A program made the translations under genes and the position numbers. From NCBI RefSeq assembly GCF_900473965.1, contig NZ_UCNJ01000032.1, forward strand, positions 275,879 to 339,878: DNA of 64,000 nt. The letters are read 5' to 3'. The stretch is from Synechococcus sp. UW179A (GTDB lineage Bacteria > Cyanobacteriota > Cyanobacteriia > PCC-6307 > Cyanobiaceae). The notes below the pieces were generated by a model that did not search any database, had not been told where the DNA came from, and saw nothing but the letters and a program-made list of their open reading frames with translations. Shown here one piece after another: positions 41,514 to 51,438 of the stretch (position 1 is the first letter of the stretch; each line of letters starts with the position of its first letter).

Positions 41514-42434
41514 ATGCGCCTGATCCAGAAGGCCGCAACCGGCCTGCTTGCTCTTTCCACAATCGCCCTGGTGGGGTGTCAAAACGAGAAGCCTGCAGCG
41601 GATAACTCGACCGAGAGTTCAACAGCAAAGAGCGTTTATGACACAGGCAAACTGAGGGCTGTGGTCATTGGTGATTCATTGCCGATGGTCAAGAAAGACG
41701 GCGACAACTACGACGGCCTTTCTTTCGTGGTTCTCGAAGCGATTCGGGATCAGATCAATGTGTCCCCGAACAAGACAGACAAAGACGTCAGCATCGAGAC
41801 AATCGCTGCGGATTCCGCCCGCAATGGCCTGGACATGATCCGATCCGGAGCTGCTGATATCGCCTGCGGTGTTGCCTTCACCTGGGAAAGACAGCGCTCA
41901 CTGACCTACACACTGCCCTTCTCCGTTGGCGGGGTAAGGCTTCTCGCCCCAGCGGGTATCGATGGCACTCCCAAGAGCCTGAACGGCAAAACAGTCGGTG
42001 TTGTGAAAGACAGCATGGCGGCCAACGTGCTGGCGGAATCAGTGGATGATGCCAACTTCCAGTTTTTTGACACGCCTGATCAGGCACTGGCGGCGGTCAA
42101 GGAAGGCAGCGTTGAAATTCTTGGCGGCGACAGCCTATGGCTGAGAGCGAACCAGGCTGCAACGGCACCGGATTCCTCATTAGTTCCGGACAGGCCCTAT
42201 GCCCGCTCAGGAGTGGGTTGCGTGGTGGCTGACACCACTCCCCATCTGCTCAACATCAGCAATCTGGGTATCGGCCGTCTGCTCTCGGGATACATCAACG
42301 ACGACGACGGAGTCCGATCAGCCATCAACACCTGGATCGGCACCGACAGCACTGTGGGACTCAAGGACGATCAGATCAGCGGTTTCTTCACGATCGTGCT
42401 CTCCACCGCCGCACAACTCAATCCGCAGTCCTGA
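41514..42434 (+). CDS. grrP: GrrP-type substrate-binding lipoprotein of the Grr RiPP locus
   Basis: 306 residues from ATG 41514. MRLIQKAATGLLALSTIALVG ends at a lipobox Cys22, so it is a lipoprotein. The body is a bacterial extracellular solute-binding fold (family 3): GKLRAVVIGDSLPMV, ADIACGVAFTWERQRSLTYT and LNGKTVGVVKDSMAAN. No transporter genes are near, which fits the orphan GrrP proteins of cyanobacterial grr loci. It precedes grrA by 36 bases. The role in peptide maturation or delivery is not established. Confidence 0.85.
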   Translation: MRLIQKAATGLLALSTIALVGCQNEKPAADNSTESSTAKSVYDTGKLRAVVIGDSLPMVKKDGDNYDGLSFVVLEAIRDQINVSPNKTDKDVSIETIAADSARNGLDMIRSGAADIACGVAFTWERQRSLTYTLPFSVGGVRLLAPAGIDGTPKSLNGKTVGVVKDSMAANVLAESVDDANFQFFDTPDQALAAVKEGSVEILGGDSLWLRANQAATAPDSSLVPDRPYARSGVGCVVADTTPHLLNISNLGIGRLLSGYINDDDGVRSAINTWIGTDSTVGLKDDQISGFFTIVLSTAAQLNPQS

Positions 42435-42470
42435 TCTCGATTTCTGATTGATCCATCAATTACCTCAACC

Positions 42471-42785
42471 ATGAATAAGACAAGCCTTCTCACCCTCGCC
42501 GCCGTTCTGGCAACCAGTGCGGTGCTCTGTGAATCATCCAGAGCCGCAGTACACAACGAACCCGATCTGGGCAACTCCCTCGAGCAGCGCATCGAGCGAA
42601 TAAGTCCTGAAGCCTGGGCTGTGATACAGCGCAATGGCGTTCTGACCGACGAAGAGATCGCTCGCGCCTGGGGCAATGGCGGCGGTCGGGCCTGGGGCAA
42701 TGGCGGCGGAGTCGGGAGACGGGCCTGGGGCAACGGTGGTGGCGGCTTCGCCAACGGCGTCCGCCGTGGATTTGCCAACTGGTGA
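42471..42785 (+). CDS. grrA: GrrA-type precursor of a cyclophane RiPP
   Basis: 104 residues. The N-terminus has a Sec-type signal (SLLTLAAVLATSAVLC, then AAV after residue 25), then a conserved linker EQRIERISPEAWAVIQRNGV. The core has three W-G-N motifs (67-69, 75-77, 86-88) spaced by Gly-rich RAWGNGGG units, then two F-A-N motifs (93-95, 101-103) and a terminal Trp104. GrrA/OscA peptides are crosslinked by radical SAM enzymes into three-residue cyclophanes joining an aromatic ring to the Asn two places on. Up to five rings are possible here. Confidence 0.9.
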   Translation: MNKTSLLTLAAVLATSAVLCESSRAAVHNEPDLGNSLEQRIERISPEAWAVIQRNGVLTDEEIARAWGNGGGRAWGNGGGVGRRAWGNGGGGFANGVRRGFANW

Positions 42786-43927
42786 ACCATTCCGATTACG
42801 GCCCGATCGGTCTGCTAGTGATCCAATCGACGTCGCTCTGCAATCTCGATTGCAGCTACTGCTACCTCCCGGATCGCCAGCGGCGCAATGTGTTCAACCT
42901 TCAGCAGCAGCTACCCCTGCTGCTGGAGAGAGTCTATGAAAGCCCGTTCTGGGGGCCCCATCTTTCGATTCTCTGGCACGCCGGTGAGCCGCTGACGCTG
43001 CCCACCAGTTTCTATGACCAGGCCAGCGCGATCATTCAGCGCCAGACCGCCGGCCTGCAGGAGCAGGGAGTGGTGATCGAACAACACCTGCAGACCAACG
43101 CGACGCTCATTAACGACGACTGGTGCGATTGCTTTGTGCGCAACCGGATCGTTGTTGGAGTCAGTGTCGACGGCCCTGAGGACATTCACGACAGCCACCG
43201 ACGCTTCCGGAACGGCAAGGGTTCATTTACCCAGACCATGCGCGGTATCCGCACACTGCGCGAGCGCGGCATCGATTTCCATGCAATTGCCGTCCTGACC
43301 GCTGATGCACTGGAACAACCAGAGCGGATGTACACCTTCTTCCGTGATGAAGGGATTCATCAGCTCGGTTTCAACGTGGAAGAGCAAGAGGGAGTGCATA
43401 CCAGCTCATCGATGCAGGGCCTTTTGAAGGAACGGCTCTACAGAGAATTCCTTTCACAGTTCTGGGCCTGCAATGAAAAGGATGGGTTTCCCATCCAAGT
43501 ACGTGAGTTCGATCAGGTGATGGGCATGATCGCGGGAGGCCAGCGCCTGCTGCAGAACGAGATGAACCGTCCCTTCGCGATTCTCAGCGTGGACGCCAAA
43601 GGCAACTTCTCAACATTCGATCCTGAGCTGCTTTCGGTTGAAACCGAACGCTATGGCCTGTTCAATCTGGGCAACATCCGCGATGTCTCGCTGATGGAGG
43701 CCACCCAAACGGAGCCATTTCAGAAACTGCTTCGCGATATGTCTTCCGGTATGAAGCGATGCAAACAGGAATGCGAGTACTACGGGTTCTGCGGAGGCGG
43801 AACTGGCAGCAATAAATATTGGGAGCACGGCAGTCTGGACGCCACAGAAACCTGCGCATGTCGTTTTTCCAGTCAGATCCCGGTGGATGTGTTGCTGGAG
43901 AAGCTGGAAACGGCAGCCGGTCCATGA
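42782..43927 (+). CDS. grrM: GrrM-type radical SAM cyclophane synthase
   Basis: 381 residues from a GTG at 42782 that overlaps the grrA stop (GTGA). The radical-SAM cluster is C20-x3-C24-x2-C27 (CNLDCSYCYLP). The C-terminal region has C327, C331, C337, C358 and C360 (CKQECEYYGFCGGG and ETCAC), ligands of auxiliary clusters in a SPASM-like domain. Such enzymes install carbon-carbon bonds between aromatic rings and neighbouring residues. The overlap with grrA indicates co-translation with its substrate. Confidence 0.93.
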   Translation: MNHSDYGPIGLLVIQSTSLCNLDCSYCYLPDRQRRNVFNLQQQLPLLLERVYESPFWGPHLSILWHAGEPLTLPTSFYDQASAIIQRQTAGLQEQGVVIEQHLQTNATLINDDWCDCFVRNRIVVGVSVDGPEDIHDSHRRFRNGKGSFTQTMRGIRTLRERGIDFHAIAVLTADALEQPERMYTFFRDEGIHQLGFNVEEQEGVHTSSSMQGLLKERLYREFLSQFWACNEKDGFPIQVREFDQVMGMIAGGQRLLQNEMNRPFAILSVDAKGNFSTFDPELLSVETERYGLFNLGNIRDVSLMEATQTEPFQKLLRDMSSGMKRCKQECEYYGFCGGGTGSNKYWEHGSLDATETCACRFSSQIPVDVLLEKLETAAGP

Positions 43928-44032
43928 GCAAGGAATCCGACCAAGAGGTGAGCTGACTCCGCACGCTGATGAGGAGGGTCGGCAATCCTTTAAATTGAAT
44001 CCACGGCCTGGTGAGATCCTCTCTCCGGGAGG

Positions 44033-44554
44033 GTGATCAACGCATCCACCATCGGGCCTGAGCCCGAGACCACCCTTCCCGCGCCCTTGCCCCATCCACT
44101 CCTTCCGGATCTCAATTCTTTGGCCAAGGCCACGGCTGAAAGCCATGGATTTGCGCTGGTCAGCGCCCAGGTGCTGACGCATCTGCAGCCGATGACTCTG
44201 CAAGTGCAGATTCGTCGCTGCAATGGTGATGACGTCTCTCTGGATGACTGCGCGGGTTTCAGTGCACCGATGGGAGAGGCCATCGAAGCCTCTGCTCTAC
44301 TCACGGAGGCCTATGTTCTGGAGATCAGCAGCCCCGGGATTGGGGACAGGCTCCAGTCGGACAGGGATTTTCAGACCTTCCGGAGCTATCCCATTGATGT
44401 CGTCCACAAAGACGACGAAGGCAGGGAGCAGCGTTTGTCGGGGACCCTGCTCGAACGCACCGAAGACCACGTTCAGATCAACATGCGCGGCCGGGTCAAA
44501 AAGATCCCCAGGGATTCAGTGATCAGCGTTGAGCTCACAAGCCCAACTGGCTGA
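44033..44554 (+). CDS. rimP: Ribosome maturation factor RimP
   Basis: 173 residues, needed for 30S subunit maturation. YVLEISSPGIGDRLQSDRDF is the conserved RimP core, with the C-terminal SH3-like domain after it (LSGTLLERTEDHVQINMRGR). Start is a GTG at 44033 following a GGGAGG run. It opens the conserved rimP-nusA-ylxR-infB order. The 105 bases after grrM show no gene. Confidence 0.93.
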   Translation: MINASTIGPEPETTLPAPLPHPLLPDLNSLAKATAESHGFALVSAQVLTHLQPMTLQVQIRRCNGDDVSLDDCAGFSAPMGEAIEASALLTEAYVLEISSPGIGDRLQSDRDFQTFRSYPIDVVHKDDEGREQRLSGTLLERTEDHVQINMRGRVKKIPRDSVISVELTSPTG

Positions 44555-44610
44555 ACAGATCACAACCACACCCCTTCTTTTCCGCTCCTTCACTCCTCTT
44601 CGTCACCGCT

Positions 44611-46074
44611 ATGGCACTCGTTCTCCTTCCTGGCCTCAGCAACCTGATCGATGACATCAGTGAGGAGAAGAAGCTTCCTCCTCAGGTGGTTGAAGCCGCT
44701 TTGAGAGAGGCACTACTCAAGGGCTATGAGCGCTACCGCCGCACCCTCTATCTGGGCATCGGAGAAGACCCATTCGACGAGGAATATTTCAGCAATTTCG
44801 ACGTTGCGCTGGATCTGGAGGAAGAGGGCTACAGAGTTCTGGCCAGCAAGATCATCGTGGAGGAGGTGGAGAGCGAAGACCACCAGATCGCGCTGGCTGA
44901 GGTGATGCAGGTGGCCGAAGACGCCCAGACAGGCGACACGGTGGTCTTGGATGTCACGCCTGAGAAGGAGGATTTCGGCCGCATGGCTGCGGCCACAACC
45001 AAACAGGTGCTGGCCCAGAAGCTGCGTGATCAGCAACGACGGATGATTCAGGAGGAATTCGCCGACCTTGAAGATCCTGTTCTCACGGCCCGAGTGATTC
45101 GCTTCGAGCGTCAATCCGTGATCATGGCCGTCAGTTCTGGGCTAGGGCGTCCTGAAGTTGAAGCAGAGCTGCCTCGACGTGATCAGCTTCCTAACGACAA
45201 CTATCGCGCCAATGCCACCTTCAAAGTCTTTCTCAAAGAGGTCAGCGAGGTTCCAAGGCGAGGTCCTCAGCTTTTCGTGAGCCGAGCCAATGCCGGTCTT
45301 GTGGTCTACCTGTTTGAAAACGAAGTGCCGGAAATCCAGGAGGGGTCCGTCCGCATCGTTGCCGTGGCAAGGGAAGCCAATCCCCCTTCACGATCCGTCG
45401 GTCCCCGTACCAAGGTTGCGGTGGACAGCATCGAACGCGAGGTGGACCCTGTCGGAGCCTGCATCGGCGCTCGCGGCTCCAGGATTCAGCAGGTGGTGAA
45501 TGAACTCCGCGGGGAGAAAATCGATGTCATCCGCTGGTCGCAGGATCCTGGCCAGTACATCGCCAACTCGCTCAGCCCTGCACGGGTTGATGTCGTTCGG
45601 CTCGTCGACCCTGTCGGACAACATGCCCATGTGCTGGTCCCACCGGATCAGTTGAGCCTGGCGATTGGCCGCGAAGGGCAGAACGTGCGGCTAGCAGCAC
45701 GCCTAACAGGCTGGAAGATCGACATCAAGAATTCGAGCGAATACGACCAGGCAGCAGAAGATGCCGTTGTCTCGGAACTGATCGCTCAACGTGAGCAGGA
45801 GGAGGCACTGCAACGTGAAGCCGAGGAACGACTCGCCGCTGAGCAGGCCGCTAGAGCGGAAGAAGATGCCCGCCTGCGTGAGCTTTACCCCCTACCGGAA
45901 GACGAGGAGGAATACGGCGAAGGATCGGAAGAAGGGATGGCAGACGGGGAGGTCTACGAGGAGTCAGCTGAATCAGAGCAAGCTGAATTACAGCAATCCG
46001 AAGCTGCCGCAGACCAGGAAGAAGGTGAGACTGAAGAGGTTGTTAGTGATCCCAACGAGGAAGGAGCCCGGTGA
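44611..46074 (+). CDS. nusA: Transcription termination/antitermination factor NusA
   Basis: 487 residues: an N-terminal RNA-polymerase-binding domain, an S1 domain near 135-200, two KH domains ([20 protein letters not shown] and [20 protein letters not shown]), then a long acidic coiled tail rich in Glu and Ala (about 390-487) in place of the enterobacterial AR repeats. It controls pausing, termination and antitermination. Its stop overlaps the ylxR start by four bases. Confidence 0.96.
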   Translation: MALVLLPGLSNLIDDISEEKKLPPQVVEAALREALLKGYERYRRTLYLGIGEDPFDEEYFSNFDVALDLEEEGYRVLASKIIVEEVESEDHQIALAEVMQVAEDAQTGDTVVLDVTPEKEDFGRMAAATTKQVLAQKLRDQQRRMIQEEFADLEDPVLTARVIRFERQSVIMAVSSGLGRPEVEAELPRRDQLPNDNYRANATFKVFLKEVSEVPRRGPQLFVSRANAGLVVYLFENEVPEIQEGSVRIVAVAREANPPSRSVGPRTKVAVDSIEREVDPVGACIGARGSRIQQVVNELRGEKIDVIRWSQDPGQYIANSLSPARVDVVRLVDPVGQHAHVLVPPDQLSLAIGREGQNVRLAARLTGWKIDIKNSSEYDQAAEDAVVSELIAQREQEEALQREAEERLAAEQAARAEEDARLRELYPLPEDEEEYGEGSEEGMADGEVYEESAESEQAELQQSEAAADQEEGETEEVVSDPNEEGAR

Positions 46075-46352
46075 GCACCTCACGCCCTGTCCTGCGTCGG
46101 TGTGTCGCCTGCCGAGAGCTGTTTGACCGCAGCATTCTCTGGCGGGTCATCCGCGACCATCGGGACGGGGTTCTCCTCGATCAGGGCATGGGGCGTTCGG
46201 CCTATCTCTGTCGCAAGGAGAGCTGTCTTGAGGAAGCACAGCGCCGAAAACGCCTGCACAAAGCCCTGCGATGCCAGGTGCCCGACAGCGCGCTTGAGGA
46301 GCTGAGAAAGCGACTGAAACCAAACAAGGAATCAGCCGCTGAGGCAAGATGA
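46071..46352 (+). CDS. ylxR: YlxR/DUF448 RNA-binding protein
   Basis: 93 residues from a GTG at 46071. RRCVACRELFDRSILWRVIR and LLDQGMGRSAYLCRKESCLE give the four-cysteine pattern and the GRSAY(L) signature of YlxR, a small nucleic-acid-binding protein usually encoded between nusA and infB, as here. It is thought to act in RNA metabolism or regulation. Confidence 0.93.
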   Translation: MSTSRPVLRRCVACRELFDRSILWRVIRDHRDGVLLDQGMGRSAYLCRKESCLEEAQRRKRLHKALRCQVPDSALEELRKRLKPNKESAAEAR

Positions 46353-46414
46353 ACACTGGCCCCACCTTGTGTGGTGCCCCGAGCACCCCGTGCCCGGACC
46401 GACCGGAGACCTGA

Positions 46415-49400
46415 ATGACCAGCAGCGGCAAAGTCAGAATCTATGAGCTGTCCAAGGACCTTGGCCTGGACAACAAAGACGTGCTGGATGCCGCTGAGAA
46501 GCTGTCCATTGCGGCCAAGAGCCACAGCAGCTCAATCAGCGAAGTCGAGGCAGGCAAGATCCGCACGATGTTGAACAGCGGTGGTGCGTCCCGTCCTGCT
46601 GCAGTTCCCTCGAAACCCTCACAAGGGAAGTCAATCCTTTCGGTGAAGAAGGCTGCCGGCGTTGATGCCTCTGCACCCGTCAAGCCGGCCCAGCCGAAAC
46701 CGGCTGCTGCACCAGCCGCACCCATCCGCGCTGCCGCAACGCCTCAGCGGCCGCCGGCACGGCCCGCCGCTCCCGCAAAACCTGCAGCACCGCATGCCGC
46801 TGCACCCCAGAAAACAGCAGCGCCGAAACCCGCAGCACCGCCACAGACGCTGATTCGCAAGGAGCCACCCCAAAAGCAGCCTGTTCAGAAACCGGTTGAA
46901 CGCCAATCCCAGGCGCCCCAGCAGCCGACACCACGACCAGCTGCTGGCCCAGGGCCGAATCGCACCGCCAGCAGACCTGTCTCGCCACCGGCAAGACCTA
47001 CTGCGCCCTCACCCACATCAGCTGACAAATCTCGCAATACGGCTCCGATTCGTCGAGCTCCAAGCGAAGGGAGTGCGCGCCCGACTCCTCCTCCATCAGG
47101 ACGCCAGCCCAAATCACCGGTAAACCGAACGGTGCCACCCCCGCAAAGACCGGCCAAACCGGAACTGGTGGGTCGTCCCCAACCGAAGCGGCCTGGAGCA
47201 GGTGCTCCCCCAAGGCCAGGGGCTCCCCGACCTGGTGCTCCTGGTGGTCAGCGCGCTGGCTCGCCACAGCGTCCAGCTGGTGCACAACGCCCAGGTGCTC
47301 CCTCTCGCCCAGGTGCACAACGCCCAGGTGCGCAACGCCCAGGTGCACCCTCTCGCCCGGGTTCGCCATCTGGCCGCCCGGGGGCTGGACGCCCCAGCAG
47401 CACCCTTGAATTGGTTGGCAAGCCGATCCGTCGCGACAGCACTAACAACCGCGGCGAAGGAGGGCGGCCTGGAGCCGGTGCTCGCAGCGGAGCGGGCTCT
47501 AATCGACCTGCAATGCCCCCCGGCATGCGCAAGCCAGTTGCTCCCGGTGAGCTCATGCAACTGCAGAAGCCCACAGGTCGACCGGCGGTGCCGCCACCAC
47601 GCCGTCCCGACGGCACCCCTGTCTCACCCCGCGGAGATGGCCCCAAGGCCACACCGCCGGTCAATCGGCCTACCCCATCTCCCGCAACGGCCCCGAGGCG
47701 TCCAGGATTCCGTCCTGGAGCAGGTCCTGGCGGACAACGGCGCCCCGGACGGCCCGACTGGGATGACAGCGCAAAGCTCGAAGCTCTGCGCAATCGCTCT
47801 CCCCAGAAGCAACGCCAGAAGGTTCACATCATCGGCGAAAACGATGATTCTCTGGCAGCGCAGACCGGTGGTTTCGCCGGTGAACAGGAAAACATGGTGT
47901 TGTCGGCGAGCCTGGCTCGTCCCGCCAAACCCAAATCCCAGCAAAGGACCACACCTAAACCTGTGGCGGCCATGCGCAAGCGGCGCAAGGAAACCGCCCG
48001 CCAGCGTCAGCGGCGCAGGGCTATGGAATTGCGTGCAGCTCGCGAAGCCAAGCAGGTGCGGCCAGAGATGATCGTTGTGCCGGAGGACAACCTCACGGTG
48101 CAGGAGCTGGCCGACATGCTCAGCGTTGAGAGCTCAGAAATCATCAAATCCCTCTTCTTCAAGGGAATCATCGCCACGGTCACCCAGACCCTGGACATGC
48201 CCACAATCGAAACAGTGGCCGAAGAGTTCGGTGTGCCGGTCCTGCAAGACGACGTGGAAGAGGCTGCCAAGAAGACCGTTGAGATGATCGAAGAGGCGGA
48301 TCGTGAGCACCTGATCCGACGTCCACCCGTGGTGACCGTGATGGGCCACGTCGACCACGGCAAAACGAGTCTTCTCGATGCAATCCGCAAAGCTCGGGTT
48401 GCCGCTGGAGAAGCCGGTGGAATCACCCAACACATCGGTGCCTATCAGGTCGAGATCGAACACAACAACGCGGCGCGCAAGCTCACCTTCCTGGACACGC
48501 CTGGTCACGAAGCCTTCACGGCCATGCGCGCAAGGGGGACCAAGGTCACGGACGTCGCGGTTCTGGTGGTGGCCGCCGATGACGGTGTGCGCCCGCAGAC
48601 CCTGGAAGCCATCAGCCACGCCCGTGCAGCAGAAGTGCCGATTGTGGTGGCCATCAACAAGATCGATAAGGAGGGAGCCTCGCCAGATCGGGTCAAGCAG
48701 GAGCTATCTGAACAGAACCTGCTTGCAGAAGAGTGGGGCGGTGATGTGGTGATGGTGCCTGTGAGCGCCATCAAGGGAGAAAACATCGACAAGCTGCTGG
48801 AAATGCTGCTGCTGGTCACCGAAGTGGAAGACCTTCAGGCCAACCCGGATCGCATGGCCCGCGGCACGGTGATCGAAGCACACCTGGACAAGGCGAAAGG
48901 CCCTGTGGCCACGCTGCTTGTCCAAAACGGCACCTTGCGCACAGGCGATGTCGTGGCAGCTGGACCCGTCCTTGGAAAAGTGCGGGCGATGGTCGACGAT
49001 GCCGGAATGCGCCTGAAGGACGCCGGCCCGTCCTTCGCAGTCGAAGCTCTCGGATTCAGCGAGGTCCCCACCGCAGGCGATGAGTTCGAGGTCTACGCAG
49101 ACGAGAAGTCCGCTCGGGCCGTTGTCGGCGATCGAGCCTCCGACGCCCGCGCGACTCGCCTGGCTCAGCAGATGGCGTCCCGCCGGGTCTCACTCACGGC
49201 GATGTCTGGTCAGGCCAATGAAGGAGAACTCAAGGAGCTCAATCTCATCCTCAAGGCCGACGTCCAGGGTTCTGTCGAAGCCATCCTCGGTTCTCTGGAG
49301 CAGCTGCCCAAGGACGAAGTCCAGGTTCGGGTTTTACTATCTGCACCAGGGGAGGTCACCGAGACCGACGTGGACCTCGCGGCTGCTTCTGGCGCCGTGA

Positions 49401-49846
49401 TCATCGGCTTCAACACCTCGATGGCCTCAGGCGCCAGAAAGGCTGCTGATGCCAACAGTGTGGATGTGCGTGATTACGACGTGATCTACAAGCTGCTGGA
49501 AGACATCCAGTTGGCGATGGAAGGTCTGCTCGAACCCGAGCTGGTTGAGGAAGCTCTGGGTGAGGCTGAAGTCCGCGCCGTGTTCACCATCGGCAAGAGT
49601 GCTGTAGCCGGTTGTTATGTGACCACTGGCAAGATTCAGCGCAACTGCAAGGTTCGGGTCCACCGCGGCAAGGAGATCGTCTATGCCGGTGATCTCGACT
49701 CACTGCGTCGCAACAAAGACGACGTCAAGGAAGTGGCCACCGGTTTCGAGTGTGGTGTAGGCACCGATCGCTTTGCCAACTGGCAAGAAGGTGATCGCAT
49801 CGAAGCCTTCAAAATGGTCACGCAGCGCCGCAAGCTCACCACCTGA
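46415..49846 (+). CDS. infB: Translation initiation factor IF-2
   Basis: 1143 residues. The first about 470 residues are low-complexity Pro/Ala/Arg/Gly with tandem RPGAP- and RPGAQ-like units (bases about 47200-47380). After that come the IF2 N-domain, the GTPase with G1 motif [10 protein letters not shown] near 640-650, DTPGHEAF and NKID, then the C-terminal fMet-tRNA-binding region. IF-2 places initiator tRNA on the 30S subunit. The long disordered N-terminus is usual in cyanobacteria. Its stop overlaps the next gene. Confidence 0.97.
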   Translation: MTSSGKVRIYELSKDLGLDNKDVLDAAEKLSIAAKSHSSSISEVEAGKIRTMLNSGGASRPAAVPSKPSQGKSILSVKKAAGVDASAPVKPAQPKPAAAPAAPIRAAATPQRPPARPAAPAKPAAPHAAAPQKTAAPKPAAPPQTLIRKEPPQKQPVQKPVERQSQAPQQPTPRPAAGPGPNRTASRPVSPPARPTAPSPTSADKSRNTAPIRRAPSEGSARPTPPPSGRQPKSPVNRTVPPPQRPAKPELVGRPQPKRPGAGAPPRPGAPRPGAPGGQRAGSPQRPAGAQRPGAPSRPGAQRPGAQRPGAPSRPGSPSGRPGAGRPSSTLELVGKPIRRDSTNNRGEGGRPGAGARSGAGSNRPAMPPGMRKPVAPGELMQLQKPTGRPAVPPPRRPDGTPVSPRGDGPKATPPVNRPTPSPATAPRRPGFRPGAGPGGQRRPGRPDWDDSAKLEALRNRSPQKQRQKVHIIGENDDSLAAQTGGFAGEQENMVLSASLARPAKPKSQQRTTPKPVAAMRKRRKETARQRQRRRAMELRAAREAKQVRPEMIVVPEDNLTVQELADMLSVESSEIIKSLFFKGIIATVTQTLDMPTIETVAEEFGVPVLQDDVEEAAKKTVEMIEEADREHLIRRPPVVTVMGHVDHGKTSLLDAIRKARVAAGEAGGITQHIGAYQVEIEHNNAARKLTFLDTPGHEAFTAMRARGTKVTDVAVLVVAADDGVRPQTLEAISHARAAEVPIVVAINKIDKEGASPDRVKQELSEQNLLAEEWGGDVVMVPVSAIKGENIDKLLEMLLLVTEVEDLQANPDRMARGTVIEAHLDKAKGPVATLLVQNGTLRTGDVVAAGPVLGKVRAMVDDAGMRLKDAGPSFAVEALGFSEVPTAGDEFEVYADEKSARAVVGDRASDARATRLAQQMASRRVSLTAMSGQANEGELKELNLILKADVQGSVEAILGSLEQLPKDEVQVRVLLSAPGEVTETDVDLAAASGAVIIGFNTSMASGARKAADANSVDVRDYDVIYKLLEDIQLAMEGLLEPELVEEALGEAEVRAVFTIGKSAVAGCYVTTGKIQRNCKVRVHRGKEIVYAGDLDSLRRNKDDVKEVATGFECGVGTDRFANWQEGDRIEAFKMVTQRRKLTT

Positions 49847-51114
49847 TGATCAGCCGCCGAGAGCCACTGCTCTGGCTTCAGTTGATGGCAGTTGCCGTCA
49901 TTCCACTGGAGCTCGAGCTGATGAGGCTCCTGCTGGCCGGGCCTGCATTCGGACCAGCCCCGGCTCTCGAACGACTGCTGATCTGGGGGCTCGCGGTCGT
50001 TGCGCCAGGCGTGCTGCTTTGGCGTAGGGCTCCTGACTGGGCCTCCCTCCTCCTGGTGCGCATACCGGCTGCAAAGCGCACTGTTGAGCAACGTCGTATC
50101 AGCGCCATTCCGCAGCCACTTGCCCTGAAAGCAGCTCTGATCATCGGCATTGCACTGCTCCTGCCGCTGTTCTGGTGGATCGACCGTTCAGCTCTCTTGG
50201 TGAGTAAGTTCTCCCCCACCATCGACAGCAGCCGACTCACGGCATTGCTAACCGCGGCTCCATTGCTGTCTCTGATTCTTTGGCAATGGCAACAGCTTGT
50301 TCAAGCCATCTGGCTGTTGACGCGCAGCGATCAAACCTTCGCAGACCTCGCTCCAATCAATGCGGCCGACTTGCAGAGCAACCACCTTTCTCTTGGTCTA
50401 GGGCTGCTGCAACTGCCGCCTCTGGAATGGAAGGCAACCGATGTGATTCACCAAAAACCTGAGAAGGAAGCTTCTGGAAACGGTGATGCCCAAATCAACC
50501 AATCCGCTGCTGATCAAGCGCCTAATCCCCAACCAGACACTGCTGAAACCGGTGCTGATGAGGCCCTCCAGCAGGAAGAAGTGACTGAAGCGAGCAATGA
50601 GGAAGTCGAGGTCATCGCGGCAAAAGTTGAACACACCGATAAAGCACTGGCATCGTCTGATTTCAAATCGCCCAAAGCTGAGCAACAAACGCCCGAAGAA
50701 ACCTGCAACGACAACCAGAGTGTGCAGGGCAATGCCAACGAGATTGTTGCTGGCAGCGAAGCTGAAACTGATCAGCAATCAGTTGAGTCATCAGCTCTCA
50801 ATTCAGCACTCAGCTCCCATCAGGAACACGCACCTACAGCTGATAATGGGGACTTGCCTAAGAAAAACTCGGCGAAGACCGAATTCAACTCTGCCAAGAG
50901 CCAAGCGGATGGAGGGTCAGCCGTCTCCACGGTCACGATCGAACCAGAGCAGCCCACCGAAGAGCACCACAGCCCCGACCTGGATGGCCAGGTCAGTGCC
51001 AACGACGCTGTTTCCGGCACTGATGCTGAAACTCATCACAAAGAGGCCGAGACCACCGGAAGCGAACAAAGCGATCCAGAGCAACCTGCGCAACCCCCGC
51101 CAGGGAGTGCGTGA
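49846..51114 (+). CDS. Low-complexity-tail membrane protein
   Basis: 422 residues. About 180 N-terminal residues hold four or five hydrophobic helices (LLWLQLMAVAVIPLELELM, LIWGLAVVAPGVLLW, ALIIGIALLLPLFWW, LLTAAPLLSLILW). The remaining 230 residues are a charged, Glu/Gln/Ser/Asn-rich tail with no fold apparent. It starts inside the infB stop (TGATG) and the family commonly follows infB in picocyanobacteria. Its last 198 bases overlap a gene on the other strand. Function unknown. Confidence 0.75.
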   Translation: MISRREPLLWLQLMAVAVIPLELELMRLLLAGPAFGPAPALERLLIWGLAVVAPGVLLWRRAPDWASLLLVRIPAAKRTVEQRRISAIPQPLALKAALIIGIALLLPLFWWIDRSALLVSKFSPTIDSSRLTALLTAAPLLSLILWQWQQLVQAIWLLTRSDQTFADLAPINAADLQSNHLSLGLGLLQLPPLEWKATDVIHQKPEKEASGNGDAQINQSAADQAPNPQPDTAETGADEALQQEEVTEASNEEVEVIAAKVEHTDKALASSDFKSPKAEQQTPEETCNDNQSVQGNANEIVAGSEAETDQQSVESSALNSALSSHQEHAPTADNGDLPKKNSAKTEFNSAKSQADGGSAVSTVTIEPEQPTEEHHSPDLDGQVSANDAVSGTDAETHHKEAETTGSEQSDPEQPAQPPPGSA

Positions 51115-51201
51115 TTCACGCAGCAGCCTTTCCCGCATCGCCGGATCCAGTCCCTGATCTCCCTCGGGTTCAGCACTCAAAAGCTGTTTGCGTGGACCCA
51201 A
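50917..51201 (-). CDS. DUF3493 family membrane protein
   Basis: 94 residues. MRERLLRESRTPWRGLRRLL then WIALFASGGLGLFVM and LAIQVGAVVLFGGLLWF give the DUF3493 pattern of a basic helix and two membrane segments, as found in thylakoid-associated proteins of cyanobacteria and plastids. The start is uncertain: TTG at 51201 or ATG at 51138 (residue 22). The gene overlaps 198 bases of the coding tail on the plus strand, a true antisense overlap. Confidence 0.75.
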   Translation of the reverse strand: MGPRKQLLSAEPEGDQGLDPAMRERLLRESRTPWRGLRRLLWIALFASGGLGLFVMSFSISAGNSVVGTDLAIQVGAVVLFGGLLWFDRDRGDG

Positions 51202-51220
51202 ATGTTAATTTCCTAGGGTC

Positions 51221-51293
51221 GCCGATGTAGCTCAGCCGGTAGAGCAACGCTTTCGTAAAGCGTGGGTCGCCTGTTCAAGTCAGGTCATCGGCT
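51221..51293 (+). tRNA. trnT: tRNA-Thr (anticodon CGT)
   Basis: Acceptor GCCGATG pairs with CATCGGC (51286-51292), discriminator T at 51293; CCA is not encoded. The anticodon arm ACGCT-TTCGTAA-AGCGT exposes CGT, which reads the Thr codon ACG. The T-arm loop TTCAAGT is typical. The 3' end abuts a mobile element: an integrase gene begins 146 bases downstream, so this tRNA is the probable attachment site. Confidence 0.96.
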
Positions 51294-51305
51294 TAAGCAA
51301 GAAAC

Positions 51306-51345
51306 CCAGTTGCAGCAGGAAGTCTCCGCTGTAGCTGGATTTTTT
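51306..51345 (+). terminator. Rho-independent terminator after tRNA-Thr
   Basis: CCAGTTGCAGC (51306-51316) pairs with GCTGTAGCTGG (51328-51338) over eleven pairs, two of them G-T wobbles, followed by ATTTTTTG. It begins 13 bases after the tRNA. Confidence 0.8.
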
Positions 51346-51377
51346 GTTTGCCTTGTATTTCGAGGAGTTTTGGGGTT

Positions 51378-51435
51378 TGCTCTCACCCTGCTCTCACTAT
51401 GTGCTTATATTTGACCCACGCCTAATTGCTCTCAC
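51378..51435. repeat. Three direct TGCTCTCAC repeats before the integrase gene
   Basis: Copies at 51378-51386, 51389-51397 (11-base period) and 51427-51435, the last ending three bases before the integrase ATG. Two are followed by CC. They bracket an AT-rich TTATATTTG that could be a -10 region. Helical-turn spacing suits integrase arm-type sites or operators. The same 9-mer occurs inverted at 59378-59398. Confidence 0.6.
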
Positions 51436-51438
51436 CCA

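Noticed and set aside
47200..47400. Tandem repeat pattern that might suggest a CRISPR-like array
   Set aside because: Units are short, in frame, and encode [10 protein letters not shown] repeats of IF-2; there are no constant repeats with unique spacers. No CRISPR array seen in the window.
47114..47944. Long minus-strand and alternate-frame open frames inside infB (up to 289 residues)
   Set aside because: They mirror the Pro/Ala/Arg low-complexity codons of IF-2 and have no motif; GC-rich repeats keep all frames open.
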